A DNA stretch of 5,999 nt from Deltaproteobacteria bacterium. Its GTDB lineage: Bacteria > Desulfobacterota > Desulfarculia > Adiutricales > Adiutricaceae. Positions 1 to 5,999 of this stretch are shown piece by piece. How positions within the stretch are numbered: position 1 is the first letter of the stretch; each line of letters starts with the position of its first letter. Under the pieces are notes generated by a model. That model worked only from the letters and a program-made list of their open reading frames with translations. It was not told where the DNA came from and searched no databases. Where the stretch lies: contig JAITJB010000119.1 of NCBI GenBank assembly GCA_031279155.1, forward strand, positions 1 to 5,999. Reading direction: 5' to 3'. The translations under genes were made by a program, and so were the position numbers.

Positions 1-1373
1 AGGGCTTCGATAGTTAGATAGGGATCCCAGGCCCCGAGATCGATTCTATCGATCTCACTTATTATCCAATCAGCTAAGCCCGAAGCCACAGAAAAGCGGC
101 CTAAATTTTGCCATAAAGAAGCCTCAACTAAGCGCTTGGCAAATAAGCTCCGTCCATCTGAGGGGCGGTTGGCCGGCTCAGACAGAAGGTTAAGATCGGT
201 TAAGGGATCGCCCTGGATAAGGGAGCGGAAATGGTCTAGGGGCGAAGAGGCTTGAGTTTTTCCGTCATCCTTTTTTAGCCAGAGGCGGGTAGCTTCTGAG
301 GCCAGAGGTCTAAAGTCGTTAAAGGTCAGTAACAATAGGGACGGAAAGCGGCCTACCAACTGGCCGACCTCGTCTTTTAAGGCGGCGGCTGAAAGGAGAT
401 AGCCTAGGCTACTTAGGCATTGGTAGGATTCGTATTGTAGATCTAGCCAAAACAAATAGGCATTGGCCAGATCCTCTGAGGCCGCAAGGCAAGCTTCTAA
501 GTGTCCGTTGGTCCTCAAATCACTAATGTTTTTTAAGGCCTCTTCGGGCGGACCTGGAATCATGGTCGTCAGGCCATCGGCCGGCGGAGGATTAGTGATG
601 TTTAGCCATCTTTTAAGCCTTGAGATCTTCCAATACCAGGGGTCATCAATCTTGGGGACGCCCAAAAGACTGAGATAGTCATCGGCGGCGTTAAGTAGGT
701 TATTTTTGGCCTCCGCCGGATCGCTAGGGGGCGCAAGGGGTGCGGAGGCCGCAGAGGAACTGGAGGAAGCGGGGGCAGTAGTAGCTACGGCGGCCTTTTC
801 AGGCGCTGGCGAACTTTTTGCCGGCGGCTTATCAGGGGCCTGGCTTTCGAGGTTTTGGGCGAGCGATATAATTTCCCGGATAGGGCTAAGATCGCGCTGG
901 CCCAAGGCCTTATTTAAGTGAGTTAAATTTTGGACGAGGTAGTCTTTGGCTTGGGCCTTTAAGGGGCTATTAACCTTTTTAAGGGCCAAAGCCGCCTTAT
1001 CCGTCCACCAAGTTAAGGCGTTCTTTCTAGCCCTCAAGCGGTTTAAGCCAGGGGTTAGCCCCTCCCAAAAATTATCCAATAAACCGGCTAATAGTTCAGC
1101 GCCTAAAGAGAGGCTTTCAATGGATTGGGTTTCAATTAAGCCCACCGATAAATAGGCTGCCGCCGTCAGATCCTTAGAAACTTTAAGCACGGCTAAGGCT
1201 CGCTCGACCACGACTTGCCAGTTGACAGTTGATGAGGCTGTCATGGAGGAGAGCTTTTCAATCTCCAATTGCAGGGCCTGATAGTCTTCCTCAAGGCGCA
1301 CATCGCGACCAAAAGGGTTGTCCTCGCTTATGGGGAGAGTAGCTATGGCGGTTAAGACGTCCTTTGAGATCAA
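1..1373 (-). CDS. tssA: Type VI secretion protein TssA (ImpA_N + VasJ-type C-terminal domain), partial at the C-terminus
   Basis: TssA is a cytoplasmic T6SS assembly factor that joins the baseplate and primes tube and sheath polymerisation (family knowledge). The frame stays open for 457 codons to the window edge. Residues 14-26 carry the ImpA_N opening (PISEDNPFGRDVR, matching the usual P-x-G-x-D pattern), and the N-terminal domain runs to about residue 130. A Pro/Ala/Ser-rich linker follows at about 178-222. The C-terminal part resembles the VasJ/EvfE/ImpA domain, including DDPWYWKISRLKRWL, the later GLTTMIPGPP, and RFPSLLLLTFNDFRPLA followed by a WL pair. Length is close to VasJ-like proteins, so probably only a short C-terminal piece is missing. 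The start is TTG: the preceding in-frame codon is a stop, an AGGAG lies 7 nt upstream, and the first in-frame ATG would delete the conserved N-terminal motif. It follows clpV by 61 nt and is probably co-transcribed. Confidence 0.93.
   Translation of the reverse strand, partial: MISKDVLTAIATLPISEDNPFGRDVRLEEDYQALQLEIEKLSSMTASSTVNWQVVVERALAVLKVSKDLTAAAYLSVGLIETQSIESLSLGAELLAGLLDNFWEGLTPGLNRLRARKNALTWWTDKAALALKKVNSPLKAQAKDYLVQNLTHLNKALGQRDLSPIREIISLAQNLESQAPDKPPAKSSPAPEKAAVATTAPASSSSSAASAPLAPPSDPAEAKNNLLNAADDYLSLLGVPKIDDPWYWKISRLKRWLNITNPPPADGLTTMIPGPPEEALKNISDLRTNGHLEACLAASEDLANAYLFWLDLQYESYQCLSSLGYLLSAAALKDEVGQLVGRFPSLLLLTFNDFRPLASEATRLWLKKDDGKTQASSPLDHFRSLIQGDPLTDLNLLSEPANRPSDGRSLFAKRLVEASLWQNLGRFSVASGLADWIISEIDRIDLGAWDPYLTIEA
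36..56. repeat. Perfect 9-bp inverted repeat inside tssA
   Basis: GAGATCGAT at 36-44 and its exact complement ATCGATCTC at 48-56 are separated by 3 bases. On the minus strand the stretch encodes E-I-D-R-I-D-L near the end of the visible TssA frame. The near-repeated Ile-Asp codons explain much of the symmetry. It could form a short hairpin in the mRNA, but no function is indicated. Confidence 0.4.
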
Positions 1374-1385
1374 TTATCCTCTCCT
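1374..1385 (-). promoter_or_regulatory. Ribosome binding site that decides the TTG start of tssA
   Basis: Read on the minus strand, AGGAG (1385-1381) sits 7 nt before the TTG at 1373-1371. The last bases of that spacer form a TAA codon directly in front of TTG in the same frame, so no start further upstream is possible. The strong Shine-Dalgarno plus the conserved ImpA_N sequence right after TTG make this the best start. Confidence 0.8.
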
Positions 1386-1434
1386 AAAGTATCCCCAACC
1401 AGGTGAGGGCGAGATCTTTTAAAGAAAAATTACG

Positions 1435-4173
1435 TTAGCTAATTGACTGAGATTGTTTGTCTTCGTCTTCGGTTTTGTCTTCGTCTTCGGCCGAGGGACT
1501 CGAGTCATTAGGGGCAGGACCGGCTATGGCCAAAGCTTTTGTCGACGGGGCGGCTTTATCGTCAAATATAATTTTAAATTCTTGATTAATTGGTAAAATA
1601 GTGATTGTCTTGGGCATTAATGATCCTTTGGACATCCTAGAGAGGATCTGCTTAGCCATTACTGGCATGATGGCCGAAGAGATCAGGCTATCGATGTTGC
1701 GGGCCCCGGTTTCAGATATCAGGCAGCGGGCGGCGACGGCGTCGATGACGTTAGAATCGTAGAGTAAATCAACGCCGTTATTTTTAAATAAGCGTTTTTT
1801 GAGGGTTTCGAGTTTGAGCCCGGCTATCAACTTGATGGATAGAGCGTCCAGCTGCCTAAAGGGGATGACGTTCATGCGGGCTAAGAGGGCCGGCAGAAAA
1901 TGCTCTGAAAGCGTGGGCCTGATAGCCTTTAGGAGAGTGTCTTGATTGGCGTCACTATCGGCCTCTTGGGCGGCTTCGATAAGATTGGCGGCCAAGTTGG
2001 AGGTCATGATGATGACCGTGTTAGCGAAGCTGACTTTTTTGCCCTCTGAGTCCGTCAATATGCCCTTGTCAAAGACTTGGTAAAAAAGGTTCATGACGTC
2101 TAGGTGAGCCTTTTCGACCTCATCTAAGAGGACGACGCAGTAAGGCTTCTGGCGAACGGCCTCAGTTAGGATACCGCCCTCCCCGTAGCCGACGTAACCT
2201 GGCGGCGAACCAACTAATCTTGAGACCGTATGTTTTTCCTGAAACTCGCTCATGTTGATGGTGACGACGCTCTTTTCATCGCCAAAGAGAGACTCGGCTA
2301 AGACTAAAGCCGTTTCGGTCTTACCAACGCCTGAGGGGCCGCACAGTAAAAAGACGCCCATGGGCTGAGCCGGATCTTTTAAGCCGGCCTTAGAGGCCTC
2401 GATGACCTCGACGATTGAGGCTATGGCCGCTTCTTGGCCCTTGATGCGGGCCGTTAAAATTGACTCGAGTTCGCCGACCATCTTGGCCTGTTCGCTGGCG
2501 ATGCGGCCCACAGGAATACCGGTCCAGTCAGAGACTACTTGGGCTACGACTTCGGCGGTCACCTCAACGTCAATGAGCCCATCTTCGGTGGCCGTGGCCC
2601 GGTAAGCTGATTTGGCGTCTTCTAATTGCGCTTGGCTTATGGAAGCGGAACCATCAGATGCTAGATACTCACTCCTAGCGGCGATAAAGGCTTGGGCGGC
2701 CTCCTTTTGCTTTTCCCAACTAGTGGTCAGCTCAGCTATCTTTTCGTTAAGGGCTTCGATCTCAGAGTCAATCACCTGGACTCGGTCGGAGTCAACCGTG
2801 GGTTCCGACAAACTATCCCTCTCTAAGCCGTCTTTTTCGCGCATCAGAGCGGCTACAGCTCTCTGAGAGTCTTCCAAAAGTGGGGGCTTGGCCACCAAGC
2901 CAACTTTAACTTGAGCGCAGGCCGTATCTAGTAAGTCCACGGCCTTATCGGGCAAAAAGCGCCCGCTAATGTAGCGGTTACTCATTTCAGCCGCCGCCCT
3001 TAAGGCACCATCTCGGATCTGGACCTTATGACTTTTTTCGTAATAGTCTTTTAAGCCTCTTAAGATGACAACGCAGGTTTCCACGTCCGGCTCATCGAGG
3101 GTCACCGGTTGGAAGCGCCTAGCTAGAGCGGGATCTTTTTCAAAGTATTTTTTATATTCTTTCCAGGTCGTAGCCGCGCAGGTTTTTAGCTCGCCTCGAG
3201 CTAAAACGGGCTTAAGTAAATTGGCGGCGTCCGCCCCGCCTTGGGAGCCGCCGGCCCCGACTAGCATGTGGGCCTCGTCAATAAAGAGGATGATGGGGTT
3301 GGCGCTGGATCTGATTTCATCGATAACGCCCTTTAAGCGCCGTTCAAATTCTCCCTTCATGCTGGCCCCGGCCTCTAATAAGCCCATATCCAGGGCCAAT
3401 AAGGTCACGCCCTTAAGCGTTTCAGGCACGTCGCCTTCGTAAATGCGCTTAGCTAAGCCTTCGATGACGGCTGTCTTACCAACTCCGGGTTCGCCGACCA
3501 AGATGGGGTTGTTCTTGCGGCGGCGGGCCAAAATGTTAACCATGGAGCGGATTTCCACATCGCGTCCAAAAACAGGATCGATTTTGCCTAAAGCGGCTTT
3601 TTGCGAGAAGTTTTCGCAAAATTTGGCGACAAAGCTCTCCCCCGCGCCGGCTACCGCCGCCTGTGAGCTATCGGTAGAATCGGCAATTTCTTGGGCGTTT
3701 TCAGCGCTCTGGGAGGTTATGGACGAGAAATTTTTTTCTAATTCTTCTCTAGAGATTTTAGCTAATTCACTGATGGGCCCGCCTTGGGCGTATAAGCTCG
3801 AGCGCCTTAAAAAGGCGATAACGATGGCCCCGGTGCGGACGGCCTTTAAGCCCAAATCAACCGAAGCCACCACCCAGGAAGCCTCTAAGAGGTCCATTAG
3901 GATGGGGGAAAAGGTCGGGCGAGCGGTGTTACCGGAGTTAAAGTTGGTCAGCGAGTGGTTGAGATTTTGTCTTAAAGCTTCGGTATTAACTTTAAAGTGG
4001 GTAGCGATCAACGAAAGGTCACTGTAGCGCTCATCTAAGGCTTTAAGGAGTAAGTGCTCGACCGCGACCTCGTAATTGGTTCGGCTAACGGCCAGTCCAC
4101 TAGCTTCGTAAAGGCATTGGGTGGTCAGGCCGTTTAGTTTATTGACAAGCGATCTTAAATCCGAACTGATCAT
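1435..4173 (-). CDS. clpV: T6SS sheath-disassembly AAA+ ATPase ClpV (TssH)
   Basis: ClpV is a hexameric cytoplasmic Clp/Hsp100 ATPase that binds the contracted TssB-TssC sheath and pulls TssC through its pore to recycle subunits. Counting from ATG 4173 (912 aa): the Clp_N domain spans about 5-125 (MISSDLRSLVNKLN, then SRTNYEVAVEHLLLK, typical of ClpV). The first AAA+ ring has Walker A GEPGVGKT at 227-234, Walker B FIDEAH with D299/E300, and an Arg pair at 352-353. A middle region of about 435-535 is charged and probably coiled coil. The second ring has Walker A GPSGVGKT at 612-619, pore loop GYVGY from about 659, Walker B LLDEVEKAH with D684/E685, and sensor-2 GAR with R825. All catalytic motifs are intact. 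After residue 873 comes an acidic tail with a tandem EDEDK repeat. A GTG three codons upstream (4182) is an alternative start, but the ClpV family pattern begins at MIS-DL and a GGGTGG sits 5 nt before this ATG. It lies between hcp and tssA, in the expected operon context. Confidence 0.97.
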   Translation of the reverse strand: MISSDLRSLVNKLNGLTTQCLYEASGLAVSRTNYEVAVEHLLLKALDERYSDLSLIATHFKVNTEALRQNLNHSLTNFNSGNTARPTFSPILMDLLEASWVVASVDLGLKAVRTGAIVIAFLRRSSLYAQGGPISELAKISREELEKNFSSITSQSAENAQEIADSTDSSQAAVAGAGESFVAKFCENFSQKAALGKIDPVFGRDVEIRSMVNILARRRKNNPILVGEPGVGKTAVIEGLAKRIYEGDVPETLKGVTLLALDMGLLEAGASMKGEFERRLKGVIDEIRSSANPIILFIDEAHMLVGAGGSQGGADAANLLKPVLARGELKTCAATTWKEYKKYFEKDPALARRFQPVTLDEPDVETCVVILRGLKDYYEKSHKVQIRDGALRAAAEMSNRYISGRFLPDKAVDLLDTACAQVKVGLVAKPPLLEDSQRAVAALMREKDGLERDSLSEPTVDSDRVQVIDSEIEALNEKIAELTTSWEKQKEAAQAFIAARSEYLASDGSASISQAQLEDAKSAYRATATEDGLIDVEVTAEVVAQVVSDWTGIPVGRIASEQAKMVGELESILTARIKGQEAAIASIVEVIEASKAGLKDPAQPMGVFLLCGPSGVGKTETALVLAESLFGDEKSVVTINMSEFQEKHTVSRLVGSPPGYVGYGEGGILTEAVRQKPYCVVLLDEVEKAHLDVMNLFYQVFDKGILTDSEGKKVSFANTVIIMTSNLAANLIEAAQEADSDANQDTLLKAIRPTLSEHFLPALLARMNVIPFRQLDALSIKLIAGLKLETLKKRLFKNNGVDLLYDSNVIDAVAARCLISETGARNIDSLISSAIMPVMAKQILSRMSKGSLMPKTITILPINQEFKIIFDDKAAPSTKALAIAGPAPNDSSPSAEDEDKTEDEDKQSQSIS
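1456..1490 (-). repeat. 18-bp-period tandem repeat encoding the acidic ClpV tail
   Basis: Two copies of the 17-mer TTTGTCTTCGTCTTCGG lie at 1456-1472 and 1474-1490, a period of 18 bases (six codons). On the minus strand they encode EDEDKT followed by EDEDKQ at the very end of ClpV. Each copy also contains a short CTTCGT-CTTCGG subrepeat. The region keeps frame, so copy-number change by slippage would add or remove six residues without breaking the gene. Confidence 0.75.
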
Positions 4174-4184
4174 GAGAACCACCC
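4174..4184 (-). promoter_or_regulatory. Probable ribosome binding site of clpV
   Basis: Minus-strand GGGTGG (4184-4179) lies 5 nt before ATG 4173. It is an imperfect Shine-Dalgarno, weaker than those of hcp and tssA. The competing GTG start at 4182 would lie within this motif and has no purine-rich site upstream of it, which favours the ATG. Confidence 0.5.
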
Positions 4185-4205
4185 GTATTAAGCGACTACA
4201 TTAGC

Positions 4206-4225
4206 GGCAATCAACTAAAGTTGCC
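4206..4225. repeat. Short inverted repeat upstream of clpV
   Basis: GGCAA (4206-4210) and TTGCC (4221-4225) are complementary across a 10-base gap. The gap also contains a nested CAACT/AGTTG pair. The stem is short and there is no U-tract, so it is not a terminator. It may fold next to the larger 4234-4263 hairpin in the hcp-clpV spacer. Confidence 0.3.
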
Positions 4226-4233
4226 TAAGGTTA

Positions 4234-4263
4234 GGGCGACCGGATCAAAAAACCCGGTCGCCC
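4234..4263 (-). promoter_or_regulatory. GC-rich 10-bp hairpin between hcp and clpV
   Basis: GGGCGACCGG (4234-4243) and CCGGTCGCCC (4254-4263) are perfect complements separated by 10 bases. On the minus-strand transcript the loop is GTTTTTTGAT and the stem begins 19 nt after the hcp stop codon. There is no U-run after the stem on either strand, so it does not fit a canonical intrinsic terminator. A 3' stem-loop that protects hcp mRNA, or a partial attenuator before clpV, is the likelier role (inference). Confidence 0.7.
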
Positions 4264-4282
4264 GTATTGGCTTTGAGCTAAA

Positions 4283-4762
4283 TTAAGCCTTCCAGTCGTC
4301 GACAAACTCGATGTTGCCGTCGTTGTAAGTCCAGGTGATCTTGGAGTAGGTAAAGGAGATATCTTCCATGTCGTGGTAGGGCTTGTTTTCCGGAATGAAG
4401 GTCAAGGGGGTGTACTCTTTGGCCGTGACCACGATGGCTTCTTCAAGTTTGATGGTGAAATATTTCTCCTCAGTGCCATCAGCCTTGATGCGGTAGAAAT
4501 CGAGCGTAACCGTGGCCTGTTCACCAGTGCAGCAGGCCTTGTAGAGTTTGGGGGTAGCCTGATCTTTGTGTTTGGTGATGGTCAAGGGTTGATGGATGCG
4601 TTGGCCGGTCGGAAGGCCGGTGTGGGTGTCTCGGGGTATCTCAACTTGATGGTTTACGGCGTAGACAAGGATCTTATCCTTCTTATCTCCACCCTGGGCG
4701 CAGTCGCCCTTGACGACTCCTTGGGAACTACCTTCAAAATTAAGATAAGCTGTAAGGGCCAT
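4283..4762 (-). CDS. hcp: T6SS tube protein Hcp (TssD)
   Basis: Hcp forms stacked hexameric rings that make the inner tube; it is fired into target cells, carries small effectors in its lumen and is a secreted hallmark of T6SS. The 159-aa product has the normal Hcp length, no signal peptide, and the family pattern throughout: MALTAYLNFEG start, the strand VYAVNHQVEIPRDTHTG, the P-x-LYKA stretch at 71-76, DFYRI at 88-92, and the C-terminal ITWTYNDGNIEF-x-DDW. I see no C-terminal effector extension, so it is a structural Hcp. Three cysteines are present (C21, C77, C78), two of them adjacent. ATG 4762 is preceded by AGGAGG with a 10-nt spacer. It sits between tssC and clpV, 135 nt and 109 nt away, and both spacers contain hairpins. 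Confidence 0.97.
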   Translation of the reverse strand: MALTAYLNFEGSSQGVVKGDCAQGGDKKDKILVYAVNHQVEIPRDTHTGLPTGQRIHQPLTITKHKDQATPKLYKACCTGEQATVTLDFYRIKADGTEEKYFTIKLEEAIVVTAKEYTPLTFIPENKPYHDMEDISFTYSKITWTYNDGNIEFVDDWKA

Positions 4763-4772
4763 TTTTAAATAT

Positions 4773-4817
4773 CCTCCTAGATAAATTTGGGGATCTAGGT
4801 GGGAAAAGCCTAGATCC
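4773..4817 (-). promoter_or_regulatory. hcp leader: ribosome site with two mutually exclusive hairpins
   Basis: On the minus strand AGGAGG (4778-4773) is the hcp Shine-Dalgarno. Upstream, GGATCTAGG (4817-4809) pairs perfectly with CCTAGATCC (4799-4791) across a 9-nt loop. The same central element CCTAGAT (4799-4793) can instead pair with a second ATCTAGG (4782-4776) across 10 nt, and that copy includes the first half of AGGAGG. The two hairpins share one arm and cannot coexist, so the leader could toggle between an open and a partly covered ribosome site. The repeats are seen directly; switching is inference. The 9-bp form is longer and probably dominates, leaving the site open. Confidence 0.55.
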
Positions 4818-4839
4818 TAAAATGGGCAGGCGAATTTGG

Positions 4840-4854
4840 TCTGCCAAAGGCAGA
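4840..4854. repeat. Small hairpin in the tssC-hcp spacer
   Basis: TCTGCC (4840-4845) and GGCAGA (4849-4854) are perfect complements around three bases. On the minus transcript this stem-loop lies 43 nt after the tssC stop and upstream of the hcp leader hairpin. No U-tract follows, so termination is unlikely. It may mark the 3' end of a processed tssC mRNA. Confidence 0.45.
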
Positions 4855-4897
4855 TCAATGAAAAATTGTAAGCCTTTAGTCTGAAAAGAAAGCTATC

Positions 4898-5999
4898 TCA
4901 AGTTTTGTCGAGTTTGCCTACCAGTGAGAGCGTGAAGTTGGCGCCCATGTATTTAAAGTGCGGTCTGGCCTTGATGGAGACAGAGTACCAGCCGGGATCG
5001 CCTTCAACATCATTTACCTCAATTTTGGCCAACCTCAAGGGCCTCTTACTTCTGGTCGCAGGATCGGGAGAATCCATCTCGGTTACGTATTGGCCAAGCC
5101 ATTTATTGAGCTCAGATTCTAAGGTACCGCGATCTTTCCAAGTGCCGATGTTTTCCCTTTGGATGACCTTCACATAGTGGGCTAAACGGTTCATGATCAT
5201 CATATAGGGAAGCTGAGTGGAGAGCTTGAAGTTGGTTTCAGCGTCTTTCCCTTCGGGGGTGTTGGGGAAGCTCTTAGGGGCCATGCAAGAATTGGCGGAA
5301 AAAAAGGCGGCGTTATCGGAGTCTTTCCGCATGGCCAGGGGTATGAAGCCCTCTTCAGCTAACTCATACTCGCGCCGCTCACTGATAAGCACTTGAGTGG
5401 GGACCTTGGTTTTGAGGATGCCTTTATCGGTGTAGTTATAGAGCGGCAGGTTTTCAACCGCGCCGCCGCTCTGGGGACCGATAATGTTGGTTGTCCAGCG
5501 GTACTTGGCAAAACTGTCGGTCAGGCGAGCGGCGAAGGTGAAGGCCGTGTTGCCCCACAAGAAGTTGTTGTTTTGGTCGGCTTCTTCGGTAAAGTTAAAG
5601 GTCTTAGCCGGAACAGTGTCTTTACCGTAGGGCAGCCTTAAGAGGAACTTGGGAATGGTCAAACCCACGTATCTGGCGTCTTCACTGGCCCTAAAAGATT
5701 GCCAGGCGGCGTATTGGGGCATCTCAAAAATAGAGTGAAGATCTTTTAGGTTTGGCAATTCATCCCAAGATTGAATGCCAAAAAAACTTAGAGCGGCCGC
5801 CGCTATGAAGGGGGCGTGACTCATAGCCGAGACAGAGGCAACGTAGCGTAAAAGCTTAAGATCGCTAGGGCCTGGCCCGAAATCGTAGTTGGCGATGATT
5901 GACGAGAAGGGTTGACCGCCGAATTGACCGTATTCTGCGGTGTAAACGTGCTTGTAAAGACCGCTGGAAACCACTTCCGGGGAGTCCTCAAAGTCGGCT
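4898..5999 (-). CDS. tssC: T6SS contractile sheath large subunit TssC (VipB), partial at the N-terminus
   Basis: TssC pairs with TssB to form the cytoplasmic sheath around the Hcp tube; contraction drives secretion. The visible 366 residues run in frame to the window edge with no start needed inside. A GTG at 5974 is a possible codon but falls within the conserved core, since the residues before it (DFEDSPEVVSSGLYKHVYTAEYG) already match TssC. Numbering from the first full codon, family landmarks are EYGQFGGQP at about 22-30, SHAPFIAAA near 60, a WQSFRASEDARYVGL-type motif from about 99 leading into PKFLLRLPYG, GFIPL near 217, and the C-terminal RPLRLAKIEV and RPHFKYMG ending in LSLVGKLDKT. 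Compared with the usual length near 490-500 aa, roughly 130 N-terminal residues, including the segment that ClpV recognises in studied systems, lie beyond 5999. tssB is expected just upstream. The stop is TGA. Confidence 0.97.
   Translation of the reverse strand, partial: ADFEDSPEVVSSGLYKHVYTAEYGQFGGQPFSSIIANYDFGPGPSDLKLLRYVASVSAMSHAPFIAAAALSFFGIQSWDELPNLKDLHSIFEMPQYAAWQSFRASEDARYVGLTIPKFLLRLPYGKDTVPAKTFNFTEEADQNNNFLWGNTAFTFAARLTDSFAKYRWTTNIIGPQSGGAVENLPLYNYTDKGILKTKVPTQVLISERREYELAEEGFIPLAMRKDSDNAAFFSANSCMAPKSFPNTPEGKDAETNFKLSTQLPYMMIMNRLAHYVKVIQRENIGTWKDRGTLESELNKWLGQYVTEMDSPDPATRSKRPLRLAKIEVNDVEGDPGWYSVSIKARPHFKYMGANFTLSLVGKLDKT

Noticed and set aside
400..411. 12-bp perfect palindrome TAGCCTAGGCTA
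   Set aside because: It is inside tssA coding sequence, and about one such palindrome is expected by chance in 6 kb.
463..1155. Three short plus-strand open frames of about 70 codons
   Set aside because: All fall inside the tssA frame, which matches ImpA_N and VasJ-type sequence on the other strand; their composition reflects the tssA Pro/Ala linker and leucine codons.
1386..1434. Imperfect hairpin in the clpV-tssA spacer
   Set aside because: Pairing needs a wobble pair and a mismatch with a two-base loop, and no U-tract follows, so it is not supported as a terminator or regulator.
3065..4027. Two back-to-back long open frames on the plus strand opposite clpV
   Set aside because: They lie antisense to the most conserved part of ClpV (including its first Walker motifs), show no recognisable protein pattern, and are explained by codon bias of the real gene.
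4182..4268. Repeated 8-mer AATACGGG (minus strand) on both sides of the hcp-clpV spacer
   Set aside because: Only eight bases, two copies and no symmetry; too weak to call a regulatory site or a duplication scar.
4373..4768. 131-codon plus-strand frame opposite hcp
   Set aside because: It mirrors the highly conserved hcp gene almost end to end and has no family resemblance or supporting context.
4818..4860. Possible sigma-54 promoter upstream of hcp (TGGCA ... TTCGC)
   Set aside because: The GG and GC elements are 12 bases apart rather than the required 10, and the -12 element is poor. No convincing -35/-10 pair was seen either.

Overview
The window is the interior of a type VI secretion system (T6SS) locus. 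All four genes lie on the minus strand, so transcription runs from base 5999 toward base 1, in the order tssC, hcp (tssD), clpV (tssH), tssA. The first and last are cut by the window edges: tssC lacks its N-terminus and tssA its extreme C-terminus. All four frames are open, with the family signatures expected of working genes. I see no tRNA, rRNA, CRISPR array, transposase or integrase.

Base composition is near 50% GC by eye, and TTA/CTA leucine codons are frequent. A canonical T6SS with a dedicated ClpV points to a Gram-negative bacterium of the Proteobacteria in the broad sense. A deltaproteobacterial (Desulfobacterota-like) host is possible, but I cannot name a genus from the sequence.

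Layout: tssA 1-1373 (partial, TTG start); spacer 1374-1434 with the tssA ribosome site; clpV 1435-4173; spacer 4174-4282 with a 10-bp GC-rich hairpin; hcp 4283-4762; spacer 4763-4897 with two hairpins and a possible alternative structure over the hcp Shine-Dalgarno; tssC 4898-5999 (partial). No gene-free stretch exceeds 135 bases.

From family knowledge, the proteins form one cycle. TssA helps position the baseplate and primes tail growth. Hcp stacks as the inner tube. TssC, with TssB (expected just outside the window), forms the contractile sheath around it. ClpV disassembles the contracted sheath for reuse. The genes are ordinary T6SS core components rather than a new system. The most interesting material is non-coding: strong hairpins flank hcp on both sides, and the leader has three copies of one 7-mer arranged so that two hairpins compete, one covering part of the hcp ribosome site.
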